Assembly: GCA_013002535.1 (NCBI GenBank)
Contig: JABDJK010000101.1
Location: 1-64,000 of the forward strand
DNA from: Hyphococcus sp.
GTDB taxonomy: Bacteria > Pseudomonadota > Alphaproteobacteria > Caulobacterales > Parvularculaceae
Reading direction: 5' to 3'
DNA: 64,000 nucleotides
Part shown: piece by piece, positions 54,533 to 63,962 of the stretch
Layout: each line of letters begins with the position of its first letter
How positions within the stretch are numbered: the stretch's first letter is position 1
The notes under the pieces: generated by a model
Databases searched by the model: none
Seen by the model: the letters and a program-made list of their open reading frames with translations, nothing else
Told to the model about the DNA's origin: nothing
Made by a program: the position numbers and the translations under genes

Positions 54533-55630
54533 ATGGCTCTCCGCACAACATCGCTAGCTGCGAAACCTGTCGTAAAATACGTCGGCGTCGCCGCAGCCGC
54601 CATTATGCTCCAGGCATGCGGCACGATGCAAAAGTCTAACTCCGCTGGCGATGTCGGCAAAGACGAATATCGCGAAGCGATTGGCGTATACACCAATCAG
54701 TCCGACGTCAAAGGTATGGACCCTATCGCCGCTGCCGCATTTTGGGGCACACGCTATAATACCAATCAATCCGACCCCGCTGTCGCCGTGAATTATAGCC
54801 AGTCGCTGCGCAAGATCGGATCGCTCGATGAAGCGGTAACAGTCATGAAGAAGACTGAGGGTCATGCAGCGGCCGATCCGGACGTAAGCCTTGAATATGG
54901 CAAGGTGCTGGTCGAAAGCGGCCGCGCCTTTGAAGCGGTGCGCCACCTCGAAAATGCCGTCGCCGCAAAGCCAACCGACTGGACGGCGATTTCCGCCTAT
55001 GGCGTCGCCCTTGACCAAATCGGCGAACACGAAGCCGCGCGCCAATCCTATAAACGCGCTTTAGCCGTTTCTCCCGGTAATGTTTCAGTATTGAACAATA
55101 AAGGCCTTTCTTACGCTCTGGATGGAAAATTATCGATGGCGTCGAATACGCTGCGCGAAGCTGCTGCAAAAGCCGGCGGCGACGCCCGCATCCGCCAAAA
55201 TCTGGCGCTCGTATTGGCGCTTGCCGGCGACATGGGCGAGGCTGAACGACTGGCGCGTTCCGATTTGCCGCCACGCGTCGCCAACAACAATATCGATTAT
55301 TTCCGCCAGCTGATGAACCAGCCGGCTTATTGGGGCGAATACGCTGCAAACGATGCCGACGTTCCTGATTTTGATGCGGCGCCGATCGCGCCAACACCGA
55401 AGGTCGAAGAAGCGCCGAAGCCGCAGCTTCGTGAAGAACCCAAAGTCGAAGAACCCGAAGTTGATAAGGACGCGCCGATCGCCCTGATGGAAGTCGCGCC
55501 GGTCACGAATGCTTCGGCGGAAGTTGACGAAAACGACGATGCTATCGCCGATGTTCTGAATTCGCTGGATGTAGACGTTGATGAAGCGGCTGACGATGTT
55601 GAAGGCGTATCATTGAAATCTGACAACTAA
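54533..55630 (+). CDS. TPR lipoprotein (TadD-like)
   Basis: The 365-residue protein has a lipoprotein signal (LQAC lipobox near residue 29) and about four TPR units (85-245) resembling TadD, the pilotin-like lipoprotein of Tad pilus systems. A long disordered tail rich in Glu/Pro and Asp (about 275-365; VEEAPKPQLREEPKVEEPEV) follows, which is not usual for TadD. No other Tad gene is present, so a pilus role is unproven. A GAGG ribosome site precedes the ATG, and a strong terminator follows at 55661-55694. It is a single-gene transcript. Confidence 0.8.
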   Translation: MALRTTSLAAKPVVKYVGVAAAAIMLQACGTMQKSNSAGDVGKDEYREAIGVYTNQSDVKGMDPIAAAAFWGTRYNTNQSDPAVAVNYSQSLRKIGSLDEAVTVMKKTEGHAAADPDVSLEYGKVLVESGRAFEAVRHLENAVAAKPTDWTAISAYGVALDQIGEHEAARQSYKRALAVSPGNVSVLNNKGLSYALDGKLSMASNTLREAAAKAGGDARIRQNLALVLALAGDMGEAERLARSDLPPRVANNNIDYFRQLMNQPAYWGEYAANDADVPDFDAAPIAPTPKVEEAPKPQLREEPKVEEPEVDKDAPIALMEVAPVTNASAEVDENDDAIADVLNSLDVDVDEAADDVEGVSLKSDN

Positions 55631-55660
55631 GCGTCGCTTACAAGTTCTGTTGCGTAACGA

Positions 55661-55694
55661 CCGCTCCGGCCCCACCGCCGGAGCGGTTTTTTTT
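55661..55694 (+). terminator. Strong intrinsic terminator
   Basis: A ten-base-pair perfect GC-rich stem (CCGCTCCGGC/GCCGGAGCGG) with a six-base loop is followed by eight T residues. It ends the 54533-55630 transcript. Confidence 0.92.
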
Positions 55695-55744
55695 GGCCGG
55701 AGTTCACTAAGATCGGCGCTGAACAAACCGATATTCCAACAGCA

Positions 55745-56947
55745 TCAACGCCGTTCTAAATCATAGGTTGTGATTGTTTCCCATTCGCCATCAGAACTCG
55801 CGCGCATTTCATCATGGAAAACGAGTTCATCATCGCTAATCGTTTTCCACACCGTGCGGCGCAGAGCGTTTTCAATCACGAGATTTTCTTGTGTGGCGAA
55901 AAGAGTGAACTCGTCTTTGATGACAAGGTTTTCCACTTCTGCGAAAACGGCGCCCTCACCCGGCTCGGGCGATACATAATAAGCGTGAGGGGTGCCAGGT
56001 TGATCGTCGAGACGGTAATTGATCCATCGTTTCAGCCGGTCGGCGTAACCGAAAGTGACGAACGTCTTCACGCTATTGGCGTCAATAACGCCGGCAACCG
56101 CGCAACCGTCGAGCAATAGTCCGGCGTCAAATTTTGCATCCCAAACGCTGCCGTCCGCGCGCGTCGCCGTTCCGACCCAACTGCCTCCAAGAATATTGTA
56201 GGCGCCGTGGGGTTCGGCCGTGCATATGCTTTTATTATGGACGCCGGGGAAAATTGTTCCTGCCGCACGAAACGGATCAAGATCGCGCTGGCGATGGGCG
56301 TCGACAATGTACCAGGTGTACCAGGTGGCGCCCTTGTCGCGCGTATTGGAACCGTCCCAGCGAAAACTTTCGCCGGGTCTGATATCAGCAAAATTGTAGC
56401 GCCGGTGTTCAAGTTGCAATTCACCGTCAGCGTCCGGCCGCTGCTGCGATGAATAAAACGTCATGCGGCCGTGATATTCGCCGCCGATCAACTGATCGAG
56501 AAACGCCGAGCCATTGTTGTTTTGGTTCGGCCAGTTCTGCGCCATAACCCAGCGATCTTTTGCGGTATCGAGATAGCGTATGGAAAACCCACGCTGGCTC
56601 GGGTCTTCCGGATTATCCCGCGCCCAGGCAAGTTCAACAATCGCCTTGCCGCCGAGAATTGGAAACACGCGCTGATGGGTCCAGCTTCCCTCGGCCTGAT
56701 GATTGAGTTCACCCGCCGATTGCCCGCGCCAATGCATCCCCCATTCGCCGATCCAGAAATCGAAACCGCGATGTTCCTCCCCCGCCCAATCGTCATCGAT
56801 ACGGGCGTCGAGGGCGTCGGCCCAACTGCGCATCGATTCATTTTGCGCGCTGTCCCCATACGACGCCACCCGCGGCTCCGCCTCGCCGGCGTCCGTTGCG
56901 CAGGACGCAACGAAAAATGCGGCAAGGAAAGGTTTATAACGATTCAT
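55745..56947 (-). CDS. FDFWIGEW-motif lipoprotein, unknown function
   Basis: The 400-residue protein begins with a lipoprotein signal (VASC near residue 13). Its body has the motif FDFWIGEWGMHW near residue 60 and a second similar beta-rich half from about 215 (YNILGGSWVGTATRADG). This points to a DUF1579-like, lipocalin-type beta-barrel fold, possibly duplicated. I chose the ATG at 56947; a TTG three codons earlier would overlap the upstream stop. It follows the 56953-57858 gene, whose protein carries the same motif, so the two look like an operon of paralogous domains. No substrate or pathway can be assigned. Confidence 0.68.
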   Translation of the reverse strand: MNRYKPFLAAFFVASCATDAGEAEPRVASYGDSAQNESMRSWADALDARIDDDWAGEEHRGFDFWIGEWGMHWRGQSAGELNHQAEGSWTHQRVFPILGGKAIVELAWARDNPEDPSQRGFSIRYLDTAKDRWVMAQNWPNQNNNGSAFLDQLIGGEYHGRMTFYSSQQRPDADGELQLEHRRYNFADIRPGESFRWDGSNTRDKGATWYTWYIVDAHRQRDLDPFRAAGTIFPGVHNKSICTAEPHGAYNILGGSWVGTATRADGSVWDAKFDAGLLLDGCAVAGVIDANSVKTFVTFGYADRLKRWINYRLDDQPGTPHAYYVSPEPGEGAVFAEVENLVIKDEFTLFATQENLVIENALRRTVWKTISDDELVFHDEMRASSDGEWETITTYDLERR

Positions 56948-56952
56948 TTCAA

Positions 56953-57858
56953 TCAATCCATTTTCGGCGTGTAGAGGCCGTCAAATGCCGTGGTCCAGGT
57001 TTCGCCGCCGTCAGTTGAGCTTTGCCAGAATTGCCGGACGCTGCCGTCCTCATTCGGGGTCCAGGTGACGCGGCTTATGGACGGCGCGCCTTCATTTTGC
57101 GACAAACCATCACTTTCGAGCACCATTTCGCCCTTGTCGTTCAAACCGCCTTCGATATAAAGCGCGCTGCCAGCGTTCGACATCCAGGTCTGATGCCATT
57201 GCTCCGTATGCGCATCATAAAAATTAATGCTCATGCCCGTAAAGCCGCCCACCGTTTCATACTCCTCAAAAACAACGCACCCGTCTTCACGGCGAGAAAT
57301 TTTATTGACCGCTGTCGGCGTCGGCGACCCGGCAGACGTGACATTCCACTCACCAATCCAGAAGTCGAACTGGCGGTATTCTTCTGTGTTGCAAGGCGTC
57401 AGCGCCGCAATCACCGCCTGAAACCGCGGCTCGTCCGAGAGCGGTTCAAACTCCGGCGCAGCTTGCAGGGCGCGAAAGCTCGGCCCGCCGGAGACCGCAA
57501 TCTTCTCCAGAACCAACAACGCTTCCTCACGTTCGTTACTGGACATCAATGCGCGCGCCAAAAAGAAATTTGCCCGGGGCGCCGGTTGATAGCCGGCAGC
57601 AAGCGCTTTGCGATAGGCGTCGATAGCGCCCGCATAGTCTTCCAATTGATGTTTCGCCCGGCCCATATTGAACCAGTTCGAAGCGTTCTCTCGGTCGCCC
57701 GACAACAGCGCCTCATAAGCGGCCGCGGCGCCAGCCCAATCCTGATCGGCAAACATAGCGTCCGCATCGTCTTGGTCATCAGCCAGCGATGGCGCGCAAG
57801 CGACAAAGAAAAATATGGCTGCAGTGGAAATGGTTTTCAATTTCGATGAATTCGACAT
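56953..57858 (-). CDS. TPR plus FDFWIGEW-motif exported protein
   Basis: The 301-residue protein has a signal peptide (to about residue 27). Two or three TPR units follow (30-110; AMFADQDWAGAAAAYEALLSG), then a C-terminal beta-rich domain (about 155-300) starting FDFWIGEWNVTSAGSPT, the same motif as in the next gene. The domain also has ISINFY/MSINFYDAHTEQWHQTW strands often seen in this DUF1579-like group. It may bind a small ligand in the periplasm (inference). It is divergent from an AraC regulator at 57975 with 116 bases between them, so that regulator is a candidate controller of the pair. Confidence 0.7.
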   Translation of the reverse strand: MSNSSKLKTISTAAIFFFVACAPSLADDQDDADAMFADQDWAGAAAAYEALLSGDRENASNWFNMGRAKHQLEDYAGAIDAYRKALAAGYQPAPRANFFLARALMSSNEREEALLVLEKIAVSGGPSFRALQAAPEFEPLSDEPRFQAVIAALTPCNTEEYRQFDFWIGEWNVTSAGSPTPTAVNKISRREDGCVVFEEYETVGGFTGMSINFYDAHTEQWHQTWMSNAGSALYIEGGLNDKGEMVLESDGLSQNEGAPSISRVTWTPNEDGSVRQFWQSSTDGGETWTTAFDGLYTPKMD

Positions 57859-57974
57859 GTTGCCTCTAAAAATGAATTTGCCGCCGCGATATTACAGTGG
57901 CGCCAATCAACGCATAGGCGTAACTTCGCGTTCACGGACAAATACGCAATTTCAGCAACCGGACGACGATCACT

Positions 57975-58865
57975 TTGTTATTCATCAATGAGACCCCGCC
58001 GCAAGGCGACCTTGACGCTTTGTATGAACGCATGGCGCGCGAAGGCATGGTCCATTCAACGACGATGTGCGGCGAGCACTACGAACCATCTGAAAGTTTC
58101 CGCGACGAGTGGGCGGCGCCGTCTGTCACCTGGTCGGCCGGTGGTGAGGAAATCTATACGCTTTCCGATGGCCGGGTAATAGAAGTTCGCCCGACGGGCG
58201 CCCTCACCATCGCCGCTGGAGAACGCTATTCCTATCGCGCCAGCGACAAACCGTTCACATCGAACATGATCGTTTTCCCGCAATGGATTGTTGAGGCCGC
58301 ACAGGTGGACGCGCTGACCGGCGATGCGCGTGACGCCCTTATTGAAACGCGGCTGATTAAACCGGATGCGGAAACTGAACGATTGATGACGGAAATCGTC
58401 GGCCAGTGCCGCGCCCGCTGTGAAGACGAGGACTGGTACGCGGAACAATTGTCTTTGTTGTTTGGCAGATTGCTCGAAACACAAATCGAAATTAACACCG
58501 CGCCCGACGGCCTCAGCGCCGCGAAAGAGAAAACGCGCCGCGAATTGGCGCGCCGCGCGGACCGCGCGCAACAATTTATCTTGCGGGAATATCCTGACCC
58601 GGCGCTCGACATTGCAGCGATCGCCAGTGAGGCGTGCCTTTCCCCCTATCATCTAATTAGAATTTTCAAAGAACTAACTGGCGAAACGCCTATGCGCTAT
58701 TTGAAACTGACGCGGCTTTCGGCGGCGCAACGTTTGCTGCGCGACGCCGGCTTTCCAGTTGCGAAATCCGCGCATTCTGTCGGCTATAAGGATCGCGCCG
58801 CGTTTTCGCGCGCCTTTACTGCTGAATATGGCGTGGCGCCATCTGAAATCACGCGCAACGGGTAA
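57975..58865 (+). CDS. AraC-family transcriptional regulator
   Basis: The 296-residue protein has an N-terminal ligand-type domain (about 40-150) and a C-terminal AraC/XylS double helix-turn-helix (about 195-293). Signature stretches are DIAAIASEACLSPYHLIRIFK and VGYKDRAAFSRAFTAEYGVAPSE. The start is a TTG at 57975, the only reasonable in-frame start giving full length; a GGA-type site lies upstream. It is divergent from the FDFWIGEW pair and probably controls it (inference). It ends directly beside the convergent acyltransferase gene. Confidence 0.88.
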   Translation: MLFINETPPQGDLDALYERMAREGMVHSTTMCGEHYEPSESFRDEWAAPSVTWSAGGEEIYTLSDGRVIEVRPTGALTIAAGERYSYRASDKPFTSNMIVFPQWIVEAAQVDALTGDARDALIETRLIKPDAETERLMTEIVGQCRARCEDEDWYAEQLSLLFGRLLETQIEINTAPDGLSAAKEKTRRELARRADRAQQFILREYPDPALDIAAIASEACLSPYHLIRIFKELTGETPMRYLKLTRLSAAQRLLRDAGFPVAKSAHSVGYKDRAAFSRAFTAEYGVAPSEITRNG

Positions 58866-59963
58866 TTATTTTCCGTTGTACATCAATCGCAAAAACGGGA
58901 TGCGGCGCACAACGTGAAAGTGAAACACCAGCGTGATCCCTAAGATAATTACGACGATAAAAACAAATTGCACCACGATCGGCGCCGCCAATTTCAAAAC
59001 CGATGAACCGATGACAAACACCAGCAAATGATGCGCGAGGTAAATCGTGTATGCTGGCTCAGCGAAAAATTTTGAGTCAACGTTCAACCTACCGAGCAAA
59101 ACGGAGAAGAGTCCAAAAATATTGAGCGTCGCAATCCAGGCGCCGGCGCCCCAAATTCCGACGGCCAAATTTTCACTGACCAGTTCCTTATGAACGGCGA
59201 TTGGTATGAACATAATGGCCGCCAAAAAAAATAGCGCTTTCCCATGGCTGTAGCGGCGCCACTCATCCAGCGCTGCCGGAAAATAATTGAGCAAAGCGCC
59301 AAAGATAAAAAATGGCGAATATTCGAGAACCGTGTAAAACGAAACGCCGAATAGATATTCCGGATAAACAACGCCCGACGTTAATTTGCCCATGGCGAGA
59401 GGCAAGTAAGCAATGAGCGCTCCGAGGAAAACAATCACAATAGGTTGGCGGAGACCCCAATTGAACATCTTCGCAATTACCGGCGGCGCGCTGAACGAAA
59501 ATTTCGCAATCAAAAACGATACCCCTGCAGACAAAAGGAAATATATAAAAACCACGATCAGGAACCAGAGATGCAACACCCACTCGCCAGTTAGATAGGC
59601 GCTCAAAAGTCTATCGCCGCCATTCGACCGCAACCAAATCTCGACCGCATTAAACGTAACAGCCGTCGCTACGAGCGGTATGAGTATGCGCTTTGACCGG
59701 AGTCTTAGAAATCGGTCGGCGCTGTAATGCTTTAGCGACATCCAGCAGAAAAACCCTGATACGGCGAAGAACGCCGGCATCCGAAATAGATGAATGGCGT
59801 CTGAAAGATATAAAAACGCGATGTTAGATGATGGGCTCTGGATTGGCGCCGCGCTTCCTGGCGCGAAGACATTCGCCGTATGCAAAACAACGCCGAGCGC
59901 CATCAAAACACCGCGCGCAACATCAAGGTCGCTGTAATAGGTTTTGGAATCCGATATGGCCAT
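58866..59963 (-). CDS. Acyltransferase-3 family membrane protein
   Basis: The 365-residue protein has about ten membrane spans. Its start, LDVARGVLMALGVVLHTANV, contains the conserved His of the AT3 (OafA/OpgC) family, and FLYLSDAIHLFRMPAFFAVSGFF is the second family block. AT3 proteins move acyl groups across the inner membrane to modify sugars. It follows an SGNH hydrolase gene by 17 bases on the same strand. In OafA-type enzymes the SGNH domain is fused to AT3, so a split pair acting on an envelope glycan is plausible (inference). Confidence 0.88.
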   Translation of the reverse strand: MAISDSKTYYSDLDVARGVLMALGVVLHTANVFAPGSAAPIQSPSSNIAFLYLSDAIHLFRMPAFFAVSGFFCWMSLKHYSADRFLRLRSKRILIPLVATAVTFNAVEIWLRSNGGDRLLSAYLTGEWVLHLWFLIVVFIYFLLSAGVSFLIAKFSFSAPPVIAKMFNWGLRQPIVIVFLGALIAYLPLAMGKLTSGVVYPEYLFGVSFYTVLEYSPFFIFGALLNYFPAALDEWRRYSHGKALFFLAAIMFIPIAVHKELVSENLAVGIWGAGAWIATLNIFGLFSVLLGRLNVDSKFFAEPAYTIYLAHHLLVFVIGSSVLKLAAPIVVQFVFIVVIILGITLVFHFHVVRRIPFLRLMYNGK

Positions 59964-59980
59964 TTAAGAGACGGCGCGCC

Positions 59981-60706
59981 TTACTCCGATAACGCGGCTA
60001 ATTCCGCCTCAATAAATTGTCCAAGCCGTTTATATCCTGCAGCATTCAGATGAACGCCGTCGCCAGCGTCATATTTCTTGGCGAGCGGCGCGGAAAATCC
60101 ATATGGCCCGTCGCGCGGATCCGCGAAGGAACAATTGTCGTGTTCAGCGCAAACAGCGCGCATCACCTGGTTCAGCGCCGCAATAGTCTCGTTTTTCGCG
60201 CCGCGCCCAAGCCGTCTAGACTCATTGACCGGCAACACGCCGATGATGAGAATTCGCACTGACCCGCCGCTCAGCGCCAGCATGTTCTCAACATCAGCCG
60301 CGACGTCGTCCACCGATCGTCCACGGGCGAGGTCATTGAACCCGGATAGGACAACAATAACGCGGCCCGCCAGCGCACTGGGATCGGCGCGCCATTCTTT
60401 CAGGACATCTTTGACGGTTGATCCGCCGATCGAATGATTGACCGCGCCGGCCCCGAACCGGCGCACATCCAGCCCTTCGATGGTGCTCGCCCCGTAAAAT
60501 ACATGCGTCACCGGAATATCCTGTGCGGCCCGCAGCTCATTTAAATGGCGCATGGTCTGGCCGTGGGCGACTGCGCGAATACCCAGGGTCTGAAATCCCA
60601 GTTTTTCCGAGATGCGATAGGCGTAATATGGCTGTATGATGAGCGCCGCCAGCAGAGCCGCCATTCCGGCGCTCGCAGCGATCAGCAATATTGTCGCCTT
60701 TTTCAT
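59981..60706 (-). CDS. SGNH/GDSL-family hydrolase, membrane-anchored
   Basis: The 241-residue protein has an N-terminal signal anchor (about 5-25) and an SGNH fold. Block I is FYGASTIEGL (catalytic Ser near residue 74), block III LSGFNDLARG (Asn) and block V DGVHLNAAGY (Asp and His), so the catalytic set is complete. It would act in the periplasm as an esterase or O-acyltransferase. Coupling with the AT3 gene 17 bases downstream favours a role in transfer or removal of acyl groups on an envelope polymer. Confidence 0.88.
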   Translation of the reverse strand: MKKATILLIAASAGMAALLAALIIQPYYAYRISEKLGFQTLGIRAVAHGQTMRHLNELRAAQDIPVTHVFYGASTIEGLDVRRFGAGAVNHSIGGSTVKDVLKEWRADPSALAGRVIVVLSGFNDLARGRSVDDVAADVENMLALSGGSVRILIIGVLPVNESRRLGRGAKNETIAALNQVMRAVCAEHDNCSFADPRDGPYGFSAPLAKKYDAGDGVHLNAAGYKRLGQFIEAELAALSE

Positions 60707-60882
60707 TTGCCGCTCGCTTCAGTCTCAATTCTTAACTTTTTGCCGCCGCTTTCAAAGAGATTTCAGGTTAATGCTCAGCGTCCGGTCAATCTGTGGATTG
60801 TGTGTTTACAAACATTCTGCGGCAATGCAAATTTCAGGACAGTTTCAGCGTTAGGGCAGCCATCCGGGGGGCGCAGAAATAG

Positions 60883-62022
60883 ATGAACAATACCGGTGGC
60901 CGGCGTTTCGGCAAGATTGAACTCCAGCCCAGCTTTATCGGCAAACTCTTATTGAGGGCCAGCGCAAATGAGCGCCTGATAAGGACCGGCGCGCTTCTGA
61001 TCCTAGCCGCCGGCGTCGCGAGCCTGGCAGTCCTTGGCGTTAGTTTGATAAAGCCTGGAATTCTCGGGGCGCCCGGACATATTCTCCAGGAAAAAGCTTC
61101 AGAACTGATCCAGCATGCATTTTCAAGCGGGACATTGAAACTGGTCGCAGCGGTTGCCGTTGTAATTGCCATCGACCTTTGGGCATTGGGATATAAAAAT
61201 AGTGCGCTCAACTCGCTTCTTCATCCCGATAAATCAACACGCACAGACATCCTGATTTTTCTGCTCGGCATCGCTGGCCTATGGCGCTACGCGATCATCT
61301 TATCATTTTTTGCGGTGGGATATTTGCTGGAACGACAAGTCACTGGCAATTGGGGGCAAAACTGGATGCAGCTGATACCGAGCCCCATCGTGCAGACACT
61401 ATTCTATCTATTGCTTTATGATTTTCTCGATTATTGGCGACATCGTTTTGGCCATCGCTTATCTTGGTGGTGGGAAGTCCATCTTTATCATCACGCGGCC
61501 GAAAAATTTAACATAATCACCGTCGGCCGTTCTCATCCGATTGACCTGGCGCTCACAGGCATTTTCGTCGCGATGCCGATGGCGATCTTTGGCGCGCCTA
61601 TCGAAGCGTTTTTGCTAATCGAAATCTTCCGTTCACTTCAAGGCAAGCTGCAGCATTCGATGATTGATTGGGACTGGGGCTGGCTTGGAAGAAACGTCTT
61701 CATATCGCCCATCGCCCACCGTATTCATCATTCGCCAGACCCCATTCATTGGGACAAAAATTACGGACATATATTCGTATTCTGGGACCGCCTTTTCGGC
61801 ACTTGGTACGATGGCTGCGATGTGAATACAAATATTGGGTTATTGCACAATAATGAAAATAAGGACGGATTTATCTTTGAATTACTCCGCGGGCAATTGC
61901 GTTTTTTGGGCGCTTTGTTTTCCAGATGGGATACTAAAGTCGGTGTATTACCTGAAAATATCGCACGTGAAGAAAGCAAACGCTATCGCGAAGCCTTAGC
62001 CGCACAAACCATCGACGCTTAG
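60883..62022 (+). CDS. Sterol desaturase/fatty acid hydroxylase family protein
   Basis: The 379-residue membrane protein has about four to six spans and the three His boxes of diiron hydroxylases: HRFGH (near residue 190), HLYHH (near 204) and HRIHH (near 280). These bind two iron atoms and use oxygen. Bacterial members hydroxylate or desaturate lipids, carotenoids or sphingolipid-type chains, and the exact substrate here is open. The C-terminal third (FWDRLFGTWYD) is typical. It stands alone, divergent from the SGNH gene. Confidence 0.9.
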   Translation: MNNTGGRRFGKIELQPSFIGKLLLRASANERLIRTGALLILAAGVASLAVLGVSLIKPGILGAPGHILQEKASELIQHAFSSGTLKLVAAVAVVIAIDLWALGYKNSALNSLLHPDKSTRTDILIFLLGIAGLWRYAIILSFFAVGYLLERQVTGNWGQNWMQLIPSPIVQTLFYLLLYDFLDYWRHRFGHRLSWWWEVHLYHHAAEKFNIITVGRSHPIDLALTGIFVAMPMAIFGAPIEAFLLIEIFRSLQGKLQHSMIDWDWGWLGRNVFISPIAHRIHHSPDPIHWDKNYGHIFVFWDRLFGTWYDGCDVNTNIGLLHNNENKDGFIFELLRGQLRFLGALFSRWDTKVGVLPENIAREESKRYREALAAQTIDA

Positions 62023-62221
62023 TGTTTTAGAATAAATCTATTTTCATTTTACCGAATTTCCGCTGACGCCCATTGCGGCGATTTAATCTGGTTGCGGATA
62101 GTGCGCCTCGCAAGCATTACGCACTAAAGCGCGACAGATTTAAATAAATTGAACAGCTTTCATACACAGTCTCTTACGAAGCTCGCCTCTAAGACGGTCT
62201 CATATCGGAGGCAAAGGCGAT

Positions 62222-63952
62222 ATGGTTGCGTTCTTTTCAGCGAAACGTCTTTCGTTCAATTTGGTTGTTGCGTCCTGCACTTTAATGCTAGCCGCCTGCG
62301 GTAGTCCAGGCGATGGATCGAGCGCACCGACGACCGCTGCTACGCCGCCGGCGACGACACCGCCTCCAGGCAATGCTGCGACATCCGAAGAGGCGTCGCG
62401 CTTTTTGAGTCAGGCGACATTCGGCGCCGCCGACGCAGAAATCAATCGCGTTACGACAACTGGTTTTTCTGTATGGATTTCCGAAGAATTCGCCAAGCCT
62501 CATGAATCGCTTTTGGAAGACGTTCTGATCGCAGAGGCCGCCGGTGAAGATGTTGGCCCGAACCAGCTTTCCGAAACATTCTGGACCCGCGCCATTCAAA
62601 GCGATGATCAACTGCGCCAACGCGTCGGCTATGCATTATCGCAGATCTTAGTCGCATCGTTCACCGACTCCGGTCTCGTCGAACGCCCGATCGCCATGGC
62701 GAACTATATGGACATCATGTCCGCCGGCGCCTTCGGAAATTTCCGCCAGACCCTGGAGAACGTCACCTATTCGCCGGCGATGGCGATCTATCTCACATAC
62801 TTGCAAAACCAGAAGGCGAGCGCTGACGGCGAAGTTGTCCCGGACGAAAATTACGCTCGCGAGGTGATGCAGCTTTTCACGATTGGTTTGCTTGAATTGC
62901 AACCCAATGGCGATCTTCGGCTCGACGGATCGGGCGATCCGATCGAGACATATGACAATGACGATGTCACTGAACTTGCAAAAGTTTTCACCGGATTAAG
63001 CTGGAACGGCGAGAGCAATTTCTTTACCCGCCGCCCCAGCGACATTTCGTCGGAGTATCTACCGCTGGTCATGTTCGATTCCGAACACTCAACCGACGCG
63101 AAGAATTTCCTGAACGCCTCAATCCCGCCAAACACGCCGGGCGATGCTAGCATCGATATGGCGCTTGACGCCCTCTTCAATCATCAGAACACGCCGCCCT
63201 TTATATCGCGCCAGCTGATCCAGCGGCTTGTCACCAGCAACCCAAGCTCCGCCTATGTCGGCCGGGTCGCGACCGCATTTCGCACCGGCTCTTACACCAT
63301 GCCCAATGGAACGGTCGCCGGCGGCGGCGGACGCGGCGACATGCGCGCTGTCGTCGCTGCCATATTGCTCGATGATGAAGCACGCAACGCGGCGAATATG
63401 AGCGATCCCAACTTCGGCAAGGTTCGTGAGCCGGTTTTGCGGTTTACCCATTGGGCGCGCGCTTTTGGCGTTACAGAAACCGACATCGACGAAGTCGACG
63501 CGCTAGGCGATACGCGCGCGCCAAACCGCCTCAACCAGCAAGCTTACCGGTCGCCATCGGTTTTCAACTTTTACCGTCCTGGCTTCGTCTCACCCGGAAG
63601 CGTCAGCGCGTCCATGGGTCTCGTTGCGCCTGAGTTGCAGATCACAACGGCGTCAAGCGTCACCGGTTACGCCAATTTCATAGAAGATTTTATCTTCGGC
63701 AATGTGCCGGACAATGACTTCCTGCCGAATTACGGGCCTGAGCTGGCGCTCGCCAATGATCCCGCGGCCCTTGTCGATCGGCTTGATCGCATCTTGACCT
63801 ATGGATCGCTTCGTCCGGCGACACGCGCCCGCATCACTCAGGCAGTTCAGTCCATCACTGGCGGCGCAGGCGGTTTGACGCGCGATGAGCTGCGCGTGCG
63901 CGCCGCAATTTTATTTTTTATGACATCATCCGACTACACCGTATCTCGCTAA
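62222..63952 (+). CDS. DUF1800 lipoprotein
   Basis: The 576-residue protein has a lipoprotein signal (LAAC near residue 26), a short Thr/Pro linker and a DUF1800 domain from about 55 (EASRFLSQATFGAADAEINR). Further family blocks are NYAREVMQLFTIGL, RLVTSNPSSAYVGRVA and NFYRPGFVSPGS. DUF1800 proteins are exported proteins of unknown function, nearly always encoded with a DUF1501 protein, and the next gene fits that. A GGAGG ribosome site precedes the ATG. Confidence 0.9.
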   Translation: MVAFFSAKRLSFNLVVASCTLMLAACGSPGDGSSAPTTAATPPATTPPPGNAATSEEASRFLSQATFGAADAEINRVTTTGFSVWISEEFAKPHESLLEDVLIAEAAGEDVGPNQLSETFWTRAIQSDDQLRQRVGYALSQILVASFTDSGLVERPIAMANYMDIMSAGAFGNFRQTLENVTYSPAMAIYLTYLQNQKASADGEVVPDENYAREVMQLFTIGLLELQPNGDLRLDGSGDPIETYDNDDVTELAKVFTGLSWNGESNFFTRRPSDISSEYLPLVMFDSEHSTDAKNFLNASIPPNTPGDASIDMALDALFNHQNTPPFISRQLIQRLVTSNPSSAYVGRVATAFRTGSYTMPNGTVAGGGGRGDMRAVVAAILLDDEARNAANMSDPNFGKVREPVLRFTHWARAFGVTETDIDEVDALGDTRAPNRLNQQAYRSPSVFNFYRPGFVSPGSVSASMGLVAPELQITTASSVTGYANFIEDFIFGNVPDNDFLPNYGPELALANDPAALVDRLDRILTYGSLRPATRARITQAVQSITGGAGGLTRDELRVRAAILFFMTSSDYTVSR

Positions 63953-63962
63953 AGGGTATCCC

